Part shown: one piece after another, positions 24,561 through 36,353 of the stretch | Layout of the letters: each line of letters opens with the position of its first letter | Numbering within the stretch: position 1 is the first letter of the stretch | Translations under genes and position numbers: made by a program | The notes under the pieces: generated by a model | The model's database searches: none | The model's input: the letters and a program-made list of their open reading frames with translations, nothing else | Told to the model about the DNA's origin: nothing | DNA from: Myotis daubentonii | Taxonomy: Eukaryota > Chordata > Mammalia > Chiroptera > Vespertilionidae | Assembly (NCBI RefSeq): GCF_963259705.1 | Contig: NC_081861.1 | Coordinates: forward strand, 63,428,673-63,492,672 | Length of the DNA: 64,000 nt | Reading direction: 5' to 3'

Positions 24561-25240
24561 TCCTGTACCTTCTCTGTTATCCTCCCCCTTCAGGCAGCTG
24601 TGCTGCATTCTGAAAGCTATGAACCCAAAGAAGTGGCACCTGGATTTCTATAAGTGTCACATTCAACTGGGCAGAGAAGACACCCCTTTCATTTATTTTC
24701 CAGTCCTGAGTACGTGTGAGCAAGCAAGTGTGCATTATAAAAATGAATAGGTATAGACATTTTAAAGAAAGCCCAAAATGTGGGTTTTCATTACATTAAG
24801 GTAACATATTCTTTGATCTTTGTCCCACAAAGTATTTCTCAGATTTCTGATGAAACAGGTTTGTTTGTTTTTATAGTCTAATGGTGAAATCTGACAACAT
24901 TTCATCAGAGTAAAATGGCCATTTCAAGCTAACCTTTAGTTAAGTACCAAGCATGTGACGACTTTCATGGTTACTAATTTAACTTATAAAAGAATTCATG
25001 GGGAAATAACTAAAGCTCTTAAATGTAACTTTAGCAGAGGTCAAAATAAATAAGGAAATAAAAGAAAAAACATAAAAGGAAATGGAAGAGACAAAATATA
25101 AAAGCAGCAAAGAAAACAGAAGGAATATGTATGCATAAAGGTGGCCAGTGGATAATAGTAAAAAAAAAATAAGTGAAAAACACAGGTGTAAAACTGACAG
25201 ATGATTACCACATAATTACCAAACTTAAAATAACAACTTT

Positions 25241-25797
25241 AAAAATCATACTGAGAGTGAAATCATTTAAATTTTCAACTGAAGGACTTGTATGCATGCA
25301 TATAAGCATAACCAATGGACATAAGACACTGGGGAATAGGGGAAGCTGGGGAAATGTCAAGAAGGGGAAAAAAGGAGACATATATAATACTCTTTGTAAT
25401 ACTTTAAGCAATAAAACAATTTTTTTAAAAAAAGTATGATAAAAAAATAGATCCAAAGACAAAGAAGCATTGAACTGACTGTCAAATCTCAAAGGGAAAG
25501 CAGGGGAGGGTGGGAGAAGGGGTACAGATCAATGTCTTTGAGGGGCATTATTTTATTGTTTGACATATATGCTGTGTGCAGCAGTCCTCATAGTTGTGAC
25601 TGTCCTAATCAATGAACTTGCAGATCAACCAATGAACTTGCATGCATGTTAGCATAACCAATAGACACAGACAATAGGAGGGTGAAGGCTTGTGGTGGGG
25701 GATGGGGAGAAAAAGGGGACACATGTAATATTTTCAACAATAAAGATTTAAAAAAAGAAAAAAATCATACTGTGAGTGAAATCATTTAAATTTTCAA
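25241..25797 (+). mobile_element. L1 3'-end insertion(s) between 38-bp direct repeats
   Basis: Two L1 3' UTR tails in series: 25285-25430 (GACTTGTATGCATGCATATA ... TAATACTTTAAGCAATAAA) and 25450-25757 (CAATAGACACAGACAATAGG ... ACATGTAATATTTTCAACAA). The block is bounded by a 38-bp sequence at 25241-25278 and 25760-25797 with one mismatch. Confidence 0.8.
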
Positions 25798-26647
25798 ATT
25801 TCTATCTATTGTTTAAAAGTATTTTATAATATGTAGGGATATACTGATAATAAAAATGAAGGTATGAGTAATAATGAAAAAACATAAATCTAAACCTCAG
25901 AGCAATATTACAGCAAAGGAAGTTAAGAAGAAATTGATAGCTTTTTATGATCCTATTCTGACATGCACTGTATAAGGAAAAATAATTTTTGAAGTAGGTA
26001 ACATAAACTCCTTAGGGCCAACAAATTTGATGTTTAAGTCATTTCAGATGAAACTCTGATTCTTTGATTATGACAATTTATTCCAACACGAAGTGGACTT
26101 ATCACTATATATTTTTATTTTGAATGCATACTTTCGCCTATTATTTCATATGCCTATAATTTAAAGTATCCACCATGTATTCATGTTCTGAGCCTCTATG
26201 TGCAAGATATTAACATGCCCTATCTTAACCTTAGTTTAGAACAATCTAAGTCAAACCATTATGTTTGTATGGAAAATACAATAATTAATTAATAATACTA
26301 CAAGAATAAACACTGTGTTTTGCATATTCACACCTGTAAGCCTACTTTTGCCCCGCCCTGTATATACACACTTACATGTAATCCCATATAATTAAGAAAG
26401 CCTTTGAAGATTACTTAGACTATCTTATTGCACTGGTTATTAATAGTTATATTTCACATTTGGCAAGCTTTTGATTATTGTTATAATTATTTATGTCTAT
26501 TAATATTTGAGATTCTTAAAACACCATCTAAATGAAATTAAGTAATTAGTAAATTAAGCAGTGGTATTTTACTTATGGCAATATAAAGCAAATCATTTCT
26601 AAGACAGTAACAAAATAGTTTATAGAAAAAAAATAATTTTAAGGAAC

Positions 26648-27012
26648 TCAACATTTGCAACAGCATGAATGGACCTGGAGAGGATTATGCTAAGTGAAAT
26701 AAGCCAGTTGGAGAAAGACAAGTATCACATGATCTCACTCATATGTGGAATCTAAGAACAAAATAAACTGATGAACAAAATAGATCCAGAGACATGGAAC
26801 CATGGAACAGACTGACAAAACTCAGAGGGAAGGTGTGGGTGGGAGTTGGGGGAGGGGGGTGAGATTAAACTGGGAACATATATGCATAGCCCATGGATAC
26901 AGGCAATAGTGTGGTGAAGGCTTGGAAGGGGTGGTGAAGGGTAGATGGGATCAATGGGGGAAAAAACAAATGGACATCTGTGATACTTTCAACAATAAAG
27001 ATAAATTAAAAA
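26648..27012 (+). mobile_element. L1 3' end fragment
   Basis: CATTTGCAACAGCATGAATG, CTCACTCATATGTGGAATCT, a G-rich stretch and TGATACTTTCAACAATAAAG with an A tail. These are the last ORF2 codons plus 3' UTR of L1. Confidence 0.88.
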
Positions 27013-27558
27013 AAAACAACAACTTTAACTTCATAACCTTAGCGCAGACTACTTTTAGAAAAAAAAAAAAACCCTTGTATGGATTATTTTGTTGAGTCCC
27101 TCATAATGCAAGACAACCCCACACTATTTTCCAGAAATGTCTTTTACGTATGTTAACTGACATTAATTGAACATAAAAGAAAGAGAAATCTTAACCTTAT
27201 AATGTTCTTAGCAAACAAGTCAAACTATGGCTTTGAATTTTCCTTTTCAAAGGAATAAAAACACTAAGAAAATTCTATTCAATATGTGACATCTAAATTT
27301 TTCTCCACTATAAAAGAAAAAAAGGCATTATCTAATTTGGGAATAAGACTTATGTGTTTGCATGATTATAAAAACTTACCAATAAATATTTTGTGAAGGA
27401 AAATATATTTTAAATACTATTTAAATAAACCATGATGATTTGCATCAGAAAGACCTTTCTGTAAACTGAATAAGCACAAACTATTGTGTATGTTCCATAC
27501 TTTCATACTGTTGAGTAAGTTCTCACCCTTTGTGACAGAGGCAGAAATAAACTCTTAC

Positions 27559-27628
27559 CTTATTATTCATAAATGCTTTGAGGCACTGAATAAGTTTATG
27601 CTGATTCTTCTTGTCAATATTTTCTTGC
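27559..27628 (-). CDS. DIAPH2: DIAPH2 internal exon C (DID armadillo)
   Basis: A 70-nt exon (1 + 23 codons) with acceptor TTTATTCAG and donor GTAAGAG. It encodes QENIDKKNQHKLIQCLKAFM then NNK, joining in frame to FGLQRI in the next exon. The LIQCLKAFMNN helix is characteristic of the formin armadillo repeats. It is separated from exon B by a 79-nt intron. Confidence 0.95.
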
Positions 27629-27707
27629 CTGAATAAAAGAAAAGAAAAACCTATTATACTGTGCCTAAACATTTCCCCTTCGGTGATTTTTTCATGTTTA
27701 TTCTTAC
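27629..27707 (-). other. DIAPH2: 79-nt DIAPH2 intron
   Basis: This is a very short GT-AG intron between exons B and C (donor GTAAGAATAA, acceptor TTTTATTCAG). It contrasts with the 33-kb intron just upstream and is near the lower size limit for efficient splicing in mammals. No repeat is inserted in it. Confidence 0.93.
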
Positions 27708-27782
27708 TGTTTCTTGTCCAGAAGCTTTTCCAGCACATCCAGTAAGAGTCCAAGACCTTCATGGCCAAAGTTGTTAACCCAG
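27708..27782 (-). CDS. DIAPH2: DIAPH2 internal exon B (DID armadillo)
   Basis: A 75-nt exon (1 + 24 codons + 2 nt). The acceptor is TTTCCTAG and the donor is GTAAGA. It encodes the peptide WVNNFGHEGLGLLLDVLEKL followed by LDKK, a typical leucine-rich armadillo-type helix pair of the formin FH3/DID region. Its phases fit the exon before it (33 kb upstream) and the exon after it, which is only 79 nt away. It is part of the autoinhibitory domain that contacts Rho and the DAD helix. Confidence 0.95.
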
Positions 27783-28196
27783 CTAGGAAATGAACAAACA
27801 AAAAAAATGCATAAATCAGTTTGTATATTGAAAACATGAAGCATCTACAATGAAATTTTGATTTTCAAATATGATAATCCTATCTTTATATTGCTCATCA
27901 TTCTTTCTTCTACTCCAACTGCTTCAAGCATCCTCTGTGAGGATGACTCAAGATCTTATCTCAATGTCACAATTCTCTTCACATTTTAGATTGCCCACTC
28001 CACAGCCCTGCCTTGGTTGTTTCTCCAGCAACAAATACTTAAACCGAAACTTATAAGCCGAATTTATCTTCCTCTGTGCCCCTGCTTCCCAAAATCAAAT
28101 CCTCTTCCATTCTTCCATGTCGTTAATTATACCACTATACTTTTAATCATTCAGACTTGAAATACTTGCATAATCTGTGACTCCTTTATCAATATT

Positions 28197-28411
28197 TTTA
28201 AAATATATTTTTATTGATTTCAGAGATGATGGGAGAGGGAGAGACAGAAACATCAATGATGAGAGAGTATCATTGATCGGCTGCCTCCTGCACACCCCCT
28301 ATTGGGGATCAAGCCCACAACCCGAGCACGTGCCCCCCACCGGAATCAAACTTGGGACCTTCCAGTCTACAGTCCAATGATCTACCCACCGAGCCAAACC
28401 AGCTAGGGCCC
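28197..28411 (-). mobile_element. Ves SINE (reverse)
   Basis: The complement starts GGCCCTAGCTGGTTTGGCTC and ends with an AT tail near 28197. The body includes the complement of GGGGGGCACGTGCTCGGG. Confidence 0.92.
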
Positions 28412-29189
28412 CTCATCAATATTTATTGAGTGCATATATGTTGTACCAGCATGTTCTATCTAGGTGATAGATATATAACAGGCATCAAAAGTAAGCCCTC
28501 ACCCTCATATAGGTTATCGTCTCAAAGAGGGAGACAGATGATAACCAGATAAACATATAATAAAATGACACTGCTTTGGTGCAATGAACAAAAATAAACA
28601 TTGCTAAATGGAACAGGAGTGGTCGGGGACAAATTCTCCATAAGGTGGCATTTGTGTAGAGCCTTGAAGAAAATAAGGACTTTCCCAGGAGGGGGAATAA
28701 GTGCAACTGGGTACTGAGGTGGTAGCTAGTGCACTTGGAAATTCCAGGAGCTGTGAGGAAACCTGAGTGGCTAGAGCTGAATAACGGGGCCTGGGTGAGC
28801 AGCAGGAGATGAAGTCCCATGTGTGCTAGAAGGCTGGAGACTAATCAGGTAGAGCTTCCTTTGACTTATTATTATCCAGTCCTGAATATGCTACTTCTAG
28901 AAGGTCTCCCACACATGCGCTGGCCCTCCTTTCCATTGTCTCTGCTAACATTCTAGTGTAGCCCTAGTCACCTTAACAAGCCAGGAACCTCCCAACCAGG
29001 TTCTCTGCAGCTTCATTTGTTCTTTTATTCATTTTACAAAATACCACACTTGATTGAACTTAACTAGTCTTTTGTCCAAAGTTTTCCTCTGGACTACCTA
29101 ACACATTTCAAATCCTGACTCTGATCTAGCGTCAACCGACCTTTACAGCCTTGGGCCTTATACCACATGTTCTAGTGAAAGTCAGACAC

Positions 29190-29550
29190 TGTCCTTCCTG
29201 GAGTCCTCCCTGCACTTCCCTGCATTTCTTAATTTATGTTTCTTTCCATAAGGCAAGCCCAATTCCATCTTTCCAAATCCTTCAGGGCTCAAGTTGACTG
29301 TCATTAGTGTTTTTCCCCATAAGCCTTCCATCCAAATAGGAGTGACTGTTCCTTTGAACACCCATGTATCTTTATTTCTTATTGTTTTATTATGCCGTTC
29401 TTGTCACACATGTCTTACATACCTTTCTGTATTAAAAATTCTGTGAAGACAGTTATATTATCTCATTTATCTTTCTGTCTTCAATAATACTTAGCAGGCT
29501 AGCTTATATATAGTCAACACTAAGTAAATATTTGCTAATTCAAATTTAAA
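29190..29550 (+). repeat. L2-like LINE fragment
   Basis: CTTCAGGGCTCAAGTTGACT... and CATAAGCCTTCCATCCAAAT followed by AATACTTAGCAGGCTAGC and AGTAAATATTTGCTAATTCA follow the order of an L2 3' end. Strongly diverged. Confidence 0.55.
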
Positions 29551-30806
29551 TAAACTTACTAACTTGTGTGATTAAGAGAATCAGTAGTCTCATATTGCCC
29601 AAGAACTTCACAAATGTAAATTAATATATAACAGACTCCTATAAAGCAAAAATTAAAATCTATACATATTTAAACAATGACTATATTTCTATTTCAGTCT
29701 TTAAACTACATTTAATGTCTTCTAAGGTAAAGCTTATCAACAAAATAGCTAAATTTATAAGAAAATATCAGTAAGAATCGTCAGATCACTGAAAAGATAT
29801 TTTAAAAAATAGCTCAAATATTCAAAACCAATCACATCCACAATATCATTTTAAACAAATTCTGCTTTAATTTTCACAGTGGAAATGAAAAAAATCAATA
29901 TGGCATTGTAATGATAATTGGCAGCAAGCTACTATTCAATTGAGGCATGTAATCAACCAGTACAATGAGCAATTTTCTCTAAAGACTCTTGATAATCAGC
30001 TGGGCAGTGGTGGAAGGATAAAAGGACACCAGCTCTAAGCATAAAAAATTATATTTAATCCATCACAGAGAGAAATCAGCAGATATCATTACAGTACAAC
30101 ATACCCTACAGCAATCTTAAAATAATAGTTCTAACCAAATTTCAGATCTCCTTTGGCATTTGGGAAGGATAAAATGATCTCTGAATTCCTCACATTTAAC
30201 GCATACAAATTATTTTTAAGATTCTAAATTTTACTCATACTCTTTCTACACCTAGTACTATTAATATTATTAGGGTGATTTCTTCCTGGGGCTAGGAAAT
30301 TGTTTGATACAAGGGCATGATTTATATCTGTTCACTTGAAATCAGTCACCCACCCTACACACACCAGACTGCTTCAAATTGAGCACTTTTATGGTACTTT
30401 GATTTCATTTAGTGCAAATTACTATTGGTCTGGAAAAATTAGGACACAATCACGAAACTTAAGTGTGAGGAGGTGGGCCTATTTGTAACAAACTAAGCCA
30501 TGAAAAGTCTTAACCAAGAATATCTTAGGCCAATGGGCAGAGGAGGCCTAGTAAGAATCCTCAGAACTTTGACAGAGAATAGGAGTCCAAAGGGAGCCTG
30601 TTGCTAAGGGGATAAAACGATAATGATGCAGCATGAGAAGGATAAAAGAAAGGGGGCAACTAGACATCCCTTTTTTTACCTTTTTCTCTTGCCAGCATCA
30701 TTTCTCTGCTTTTAGGCACTGGACACTTTGTGGCCTCTAGCCAAACACTATTTTCTCCCACTCTCTCCCTCTCCCCATGACTCACAAGCAGTTTAAAAAC
30801 AAAATG

Positions 30807-31020
30807 CTGTCCTAACTGGTTTGGCTCAGTGGATAGAGCATTGGCCTGTGGACTCAAGGGTCCCGGGTTCGATTCCAGTCAAGGGCATGTACCTTGGTTG
30901 CAGGCACATCCTCAGTGGGGAGTGTGCAGGAGGCAGCTGATCGATGTTTCTCTCTCATCGATGTTTCTCTCTATCCCTCTCCCTTCCTCTCTGTAAAAAA
31001 TCAATATAAAATATATTTTT
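30807..31020 (+). mobile_element. Ves SINE (young type)
   Basis: TGTCCTAACTGGTTTGGCTC then AGTGGATAGAGCATTGGCC, GGTTCGATTCCAGTCAAGG and ATCGATGTTTCTCTCTATCC. This is the GATAGAGC subtype. Confidence 0.93.
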
Positions 31021-31086
31021 TAAAAATGCTGGCTATGATATTTAAGCAGGAATTTTGACACTGTAACACAAGAAGTAAGCATAAAA

Positions 31087-31272
31087 CAGTGGTTCTCAAG
31101 GTGTGTGTCCCAAACCAGTAGCATCAATATCATCTAGGAACTCATTAGAAATGCAAATTCTTGGACCCCAACCTAGACCTATGGAATGAGTAACTCTGGG
31201 GGTGGGGCCAACCAATGTGGGTTTTAACTGCTCCAGGTGATTCTGATGCTTGCTCAGGTTTGGGAACCAGTG
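31087..31272. repeat. MER5A-like hAT-Charlie element
   Basis: CAGTGGTTCTCAAGGTGTGT, CATCTAGGAACTCATTAGAA, ATGCAAATTCTTGGACCCCA, AACTCTGGGGGTGGGGCC and CAGGTGATTCTGATGC in the MER5A order. An old eutherian element. Confidence 0.88.
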
Positions 31273-31283
31273 ATATAGAAACA

Positions 31284-31979
31284 CTAGGGGCCCGATGCAC
31301 GAAATTCGTGCACTGGGTGTGTGTGTGGGGGGGTGTCCCTTAGCCCAGCCTGCCCCCTCTCACATACTGGGAACCCTCAGGCGTTGACCCCCATCACCCT
31401 CCAATCGCAGGATCAGCTCCTTGCCCAGGCCTGACGCCTCTGACAGAGGCGTCAGGCCTGGGCAGGTGACCCTCATTTCCCCCCATCATTGGTTCTGCCC
31501 CCAGCCCAGGCCTGATGCCTCTGGCCTAGGCATTCGGCCCGGCCAGCGGGGACCCACAGCTGCAGCGGCCCCGCGATCGTGGGCTCCACTTTAGGCCCAG
31601 GCAAGGGACCCCTAGCTCCTGGGACTGCCAGCTTCGACCGTGCCCAGCTCCCATCGCTGGCTCCACCCCTACTTCCTGCTATCACTGGCCAGGGTGGAAA
31701 AGGCGCCTGATTCTCCGATCATGGCTGGGGGGCAGGGGGCTTCTGCCCCCCAGTTCTTAGCTCCCCCCTGGGTTTCCGATCACTGTCAGTGGCAGGGGGC
31801 TTCTTCCTGCTTTCCCTTTCGCCTCCCTGCATTGTGCCTACATATGCAAATTAACCGCCATCTTGTTGGCAGTTAACTGCCAATCTTAGTTGGCAGTTAA
31901 TTTGCATATAGCCCTGATTAGCCAATGAAAAGGGTATCGTAGTACGTCAATTACCATTTTTCTCTTTTATTAGTGTTGA
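31284..31979 (-). mobile_element. HeliBat-type Helitron
   Basis: The minus-strand 3' end GCATCGGGCCCCTAG lies at 31284, with host T, and a diverged 5' end TCAACACTAATAAAAGAG lies at 31979. The hairpin GTGCACGAATTTCGTGCA is seen near the 3' end. A 27-bp dyad of AGGCCTGACGCCTCTG occurs at 31427-31460. Confidence 0.88.
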
Positions 31980-32200
31980 TGGTTCGCTAACAAGTGGAAG
32001 AGCCTTTCTCAGGAAGCACTGAGGCTCAAAACTCAAGATTGCTTTATATACCCTGCCAACCATACTGAACACTCCCACTGCCACAGGACAGAGATACAGA
32101 ATCCAGTCCAAGCAAATATATTTGGTATATTTTACAGAGCATGCAAGTTCCAGCTCTGAGTTATTCAGTACTAATTGGAATATCTAAAAATATAAAAATA

Positions 32201-32410
32201 GGGCTCTAGCTGGTTTGGCTCAGTGGATAGAGCATTGGCCTGCAGACTGAAGGATCCCAGATTTGATTCCAGTCAAGGGCACATGCCTGGGTTGCTGGCT
32301 CGATCCCCAATAGGGGGCATGCAGGAGGCAGACAATCAATGATTTTTCTCTCATCATTGATGTTTCTCTCTCCTCTCCCTTCCTCTCTGAAATCAATAAA
32401 AAAATAAATA
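32201..32410 (+). mobile_element. Ves SINE
   Basis: GGGCTCTAGCTGGTTTGGCTC, GATAGAGCATTGGCC, and tail TCTGAAATCAATAAAAAAATAAATAAA (in parts). Confidence 0.93.
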
Positions 32411-32654
32411 AAAATACAGTTGATGATTTGATTTAAAATCTGATTCCAAGACTGCAAATAAGGACAGATAAACACAAATTTAAGGACAGATAAACACAAA
32501 TTTTCTATTATATCTCAACTCTGAAACAAGAAATTGCAATTTATCACGGTCCCTAAATTTATAAGAGGCATAGAAGCAGCCAGGGATGATGAACAACCAA
32601 ACAGGAGAAAAAATGGGGAAGGAGATTGATCTCTCATAATTTTCATAACCACTC

Positions 32655-33310
32655 TAAAACACAAGTTGTTTTTTTCTAATATATGATTTACATACAGAAA
32701 AATTCATCATTTTGACAAAGGTATAGTCATGCAATCTCCAACACAAACAAGATATGCAACATTTCCATCACTTCAGAATATTTTCTCCTTTTTCCTTTGC
32801 AGTCAATCCCTTTTCCCTACTCCCATGTCCCTGGCAACCACCCATCTGATTTGTGTCCCTATAGTTTTGCTGTTTCAAGAATATCTTTAGAAATGGAATC
32901 ACACAATGTGCAGGATTCTGTGTCTGGCTTCTTTAACTTGGCGTAAATGTTATTATATTCAACAATTAGATGCATGGATCAGCAGTCCACTCCTTTTTTT
33001 GTTATGCCACAATTTATTTTATACATTCATCAGTTTACGAGCATCTAAACTGTTTCCAGGTTTTGGTGATGATGAATAAAGCTACTACAAATATTCACAT
33101 GTAAGTTTTTTGTGTAAGCATATGTTTTCATTTGCTTTGGAAAATAATTAGGAGTTGAATTGCTGGCTCTTATGGTAAATGTACGTTTAACTTTTTTACA
33201 AAGCTACTTTCCAAAGTGGAATTCCTTCAGCAAAGTGTAACAGTTCCAATTGCTCCAAATCCTTCCAGGCACTTCATACTGTCAATCTTTGCAACTTCAG
33301 CCATTCTGAA
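32655..33310 (-). repeat. Old L1 (L1M-type) 3' region, reverse
   Basis: GAAATGGAATCACACAATGT, TCTGGCTTCTTTAACTTGGC, CATTCATCAGTTTACGAGCA, TGATGAATAAAGCTACTACA and AGGAGTTGAATTGCTGGCTC follow the complement of the ORF2 end/3' UTR of ancient L1s. Confidence 0.82.
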
Positions 33311-33314
33311 CACT

Positions 33315-33430
33315 ATTTTCAGACACAGAAACTGAGAAGCAAAGTAGTCAAGTAATTTGCCAAACATCACTCAACAAGTATGATTTCTAGGACTCAAACC
33401 CAGATCTGACTCCAAAGCTCATGCGTATTT
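33315..33430 (-). repeat. MIR fragment
   Basis: ACAGAAACTGAGAAGCAAAG, TAATTTGCCAAACATCACTC and GACTCAAACCCAGATCTGAC are the typical reverse MIR core. Confidence 0.8.
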
Positions 33431-33895
33431 GAAACATACCATTAAAAATTAATAACAGGACCAGTGTACAATTTTCTAAAACAATATCTGGCTAATGGCT
33501 CCACCAATAACTCACTGAAGAAGAAACACTGGTTGTTCAGAACTGCATTGAACTTATAACTATGTCTATGTCTAGACACACAAATATATGGTTTGTATTA
33601 TTGGACAGTTTACTTCGTTCATTTAGGTGTGATAAGTACCTTTCAATCCCTGTTTCTATTATATTTAAAGCCCTAGCTTCATAAGAAATCTACCAAATAA
33701 TGTTAAGAAAAGATATCTGGAAACTCCAACTGAAACTTCCAATCAAGGGTTAGGTAAGGCAGCTTATTAGAATAGAGCCAGAATAGAGCTTATGCTTTTT
33801 TTTTTAATGGGCTGTATAATCCACAGTTTCATTTTTAGGTATTTACATACTGGTGATTTTATGCCATCATGTTACCGAAGTTAAACAGTTGCCTT

Positions 33896-34092
33896 GCCTG
33901 GCCAGTGTTGCTCAGTGGTTGAGCACTAACCCATGAACCAGGAGGTCATGGTTCGATTACCTAGTTTGCCAGGCTCGGTCCCCATTAGGGGACATGCTGG
34001 AGGCAGCTGATCTATGATTCTCTCTCATTGATGTTCCTATCTCTCTTTCCCTCTCCCTTCTTCTATCTGAAATCAACATATTAAAAAAATTT
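33896..34092 (+). mobile_element. Ves SINE
   Basis: GCCTGGCCAGTGTTGCTCAG head. The middle GGTTCGATTACCTAG has an internal deletion, and the tail is TCTGAAATCAACATATTAAA. Confidence 0.9.
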
Positions 34093-34469
34093 TAATGAGC
34101 TGTCTTGACATGATACACATGCATGGTGATATTTGTAGCCATCACTTGTCAGGAGACCAAGTGGAATAAATAAGCCACTGAAACAAAACAAATACGAAGA
34201 TCAGTCAGGATGATTAATGTATGAGTGAGCAAGAAGCCACGTTTAGAACTGAAGACTGAAAAAGAAGCCAAGAAGATGATCTAGGGAATAAGAGGAACTG
34301 ACCCACAATGAGATAGTGTTTCTGAACTTAGGTATAAATGGCTTAGGTATATCAGGCAGTCCAACATTTGTTACATTGCTAAAGAAGTTAAAAATTAAAG
34401 ACCTTTCCCAAGTTTACTCAAAGGTCACAAAAATATCACTCCATCCATCAATGAAATATGCTGTGAGGC

Positions 34470-34695
34470 CACACAGTGGCGTAGTTAAGTGCATGTGCTT
34501 TAGAAGAAGACAGATCCAGGTTCCAATCTGATCTCTACCATAGTCAACCTGTGTTATTTTTTTATCAGTTACTTAAACTCTCTAAGCTCATTTTCTCATC
34601 TTCAAAATAGGGATGAGAATAGTACCTATACCCCATAAGGTCTTTGGGCCTACTAAATAAAATAATGCTTGTAAAATAGCACAGTGAAGCTTGCA
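34470..34695 (+). repeat. MIR SINE
   Basis: GTGCATGTGCTTTAGAAGAA, TTACTTAAACTCTCTAAGCT, CATTTTCTCATCTTCAAAATAG in MIR order. Confidence 0.82.
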
Positions 34696-34973
34696 CTAAA
34701 ATATTTGTGAAAAAATAAAAAATGTAAATGTTCTTTTAATCTTCTAGTCCAAAATTCAGTATGAATTTTAGGCATAAAGACTACTTTTTAATAATATTAA
34801 CATTTTATCATTCATTTATTAAAAAGTATTTTAATTAATATGAAATATGCATTAGAATCTAAATAGATGCTAGATAATTTATATGTCTGGTACTCATATT
34901 ACCTTTTGTGTTTTCTTTAACTTTGTATATATTTATTTTCCACTATTTTAGCACTTGCCAATTGACATTGCAA

Positions 34974-35322
34974 CCCTATATTATAAAAGGCCAATATGCA
35001 AACTGACCAAATGGTGGAACGACCGGTCATTATGAAATGCACTGACCACCAGCGGGCAGATACTCAACACAGGAGCAGTCCCCTGGTGGTCAGTGTGCTC
35101 CCACAGGGGGAGTGCCACTCGGCCAGAACCCCTGAATAGGGCTCAAGGCTAGCGAGTGCAGCTGCGGTGGCGGGAGTCTCTCCCGCCTCGCAGCAGTGCT
35201 AAGGATGTCCAACTGACAGCTTACCAGTAAGCCCTCAAGAGCTCCCAGATTGTGAGAGGGCTCAGGCTGGGCTGAGGGACCCCTCCCTCCGAGTGCACAA
35301 ATTTTGTGCACTGGGTCTCTAG
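34974..35322 (+). mobile_element. HeliBat-type Helitron (forward)
   Basis: The 5' end is CCCTATATTATAAAAGGCC (TC to CC change), followed by AATATGCAAACTGACC. The 3' hairpin is GTGCACAAATTTTGTGCAC and the end is TGGGTCTCTAG at 35322. Confidence 0.9.
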
Positions 35323-35419
35323 CAGATATAGAAGTTACAATGGGGGAAGGCTGTACAGGGCGAGAGTCTATTGATAGCTCATGACTAATCTTGACAAAAA
35401 ATATCAAAATTATATAAAA

Positions 35420-36352
35420 CTTGAGGCCCAGTGCATGAAATTCATGCATGGAGGGGGGATTTCCCTCAGCCCAGCCTGCACCTTCTCTAATTGGGGACCC
35501 CATGGGGATGTCTGACAGTTGGACATCCCTCTCACAATCTAGGACCACTGGCTCCTAACTGCTTACCTGCCTGCCTGCCTGATCACCACCAACTGCCTTC
35601 CCCTGCAGGCCTGATATGCCCCCAATGGCCCTCCCCTGCCAGCCTGATCTTGTCCGGAACTGCCTTCCCCTCCCAGCCTGGTTGCCCCCAACTGCCCTCC
35701 TCTGCTGGCCAATTCAGTTCTGATTGGTAGGTTTCAATGCCAGTCAGCGTCAAAAGCCCCACCACCTAGGCAGCCACTGGCTCCCCACAGCACCCACATT
35801 TGGTTCTGATTGATTGGTTTTTATGCCCGTCAGAGTCAAATGCTCCGCCTCCAAGGCAGCCACTAGATCCCCACAGCAACCAGATTTGTTTCTGACTGGT
35901 TGGTTCCTATGCCAGTCAACGTCAGAAGCTCCACCTCCTAGGCAGCCGTTGGTTCTTCACAGCATCCACATTTGGTTCTGATTGGTCGGTTCCTATGCCA
36001 GTCAGTATCTCCGGACCTATCTCCAGCCCAATCAGAGAGGCAGGGCTGAACAGCAGCCCCTTCAGAGGCCAGGAGAGAAAGAAAGGCTCCACTGCTAGCG
36101 AAGCCCAGAAAAAAGAGCAAGAGAAAGAGAGAGGCAAGTACAGATCAACAGCTGCCATTGAGGCAGCGGATCAGATCCTGCCTCTCTCTCTGGGTCTCAG
36201 CCCCCTGGGCAATCAGTACTGGGTTGCCAGGCTGCAGTAGGACAGTCAGTGCTGGGTCACCATGGCAACCCAGCGCTGACTGAAGGACTTTCAGGTTGGT
36301 CAGCCTTCGGTTGTGATTGGTTGTTACAACCCTGGGCTTTTATATATTAGGA
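35420..36352 (-). mobile_element. HeliBat-type Helitron with internal 86-bp minisatellite
   Basis: The minus-strand 5' end TCCTAATATATAAAAGCCC is at 36352 (host A at 36353). The 3' end GCACTGGGCCTCAAG is at 35420 (CTAG changed to CAAG). It is 933 bp. The interior includes three to four tandem 86-bp units and a Pro-codon-like CCTGCC repeat. It abuts a Ves SINE start. Confidence 0.9.
35718..36000. repeat. 86-bp tandem repeat inside a Helitron
   Basis: The anchor TTCTGATTGG-type motif begins at 35718, 35804, 35890 and 35976, a constant 86-bp spacing. Each unit carries ATGCC(A/C)GTCA..GTCA, GCTCC.CCTCC and AGGCAGCC. Confidence 0.93.
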
Positions 36353-36353
36353 T

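Larger units (their letters stand above)
23831..27558 (-). other. DIAPH2: DIAPH2 intron C-D
   Basis: A 3.7-kb intron with one hAT, three L1 3' ends and no other recognised element. 23831-24310, 24570-25230, 25800-26640 and 27030-27558 hold nothing I can name. Confidence 0.85.

Noticed and set aside
35090..35548. 152-codon minus-strand frame
   Set aside because: It spans two Helitrons and the gap between them, so it cannot be an evolved gene.
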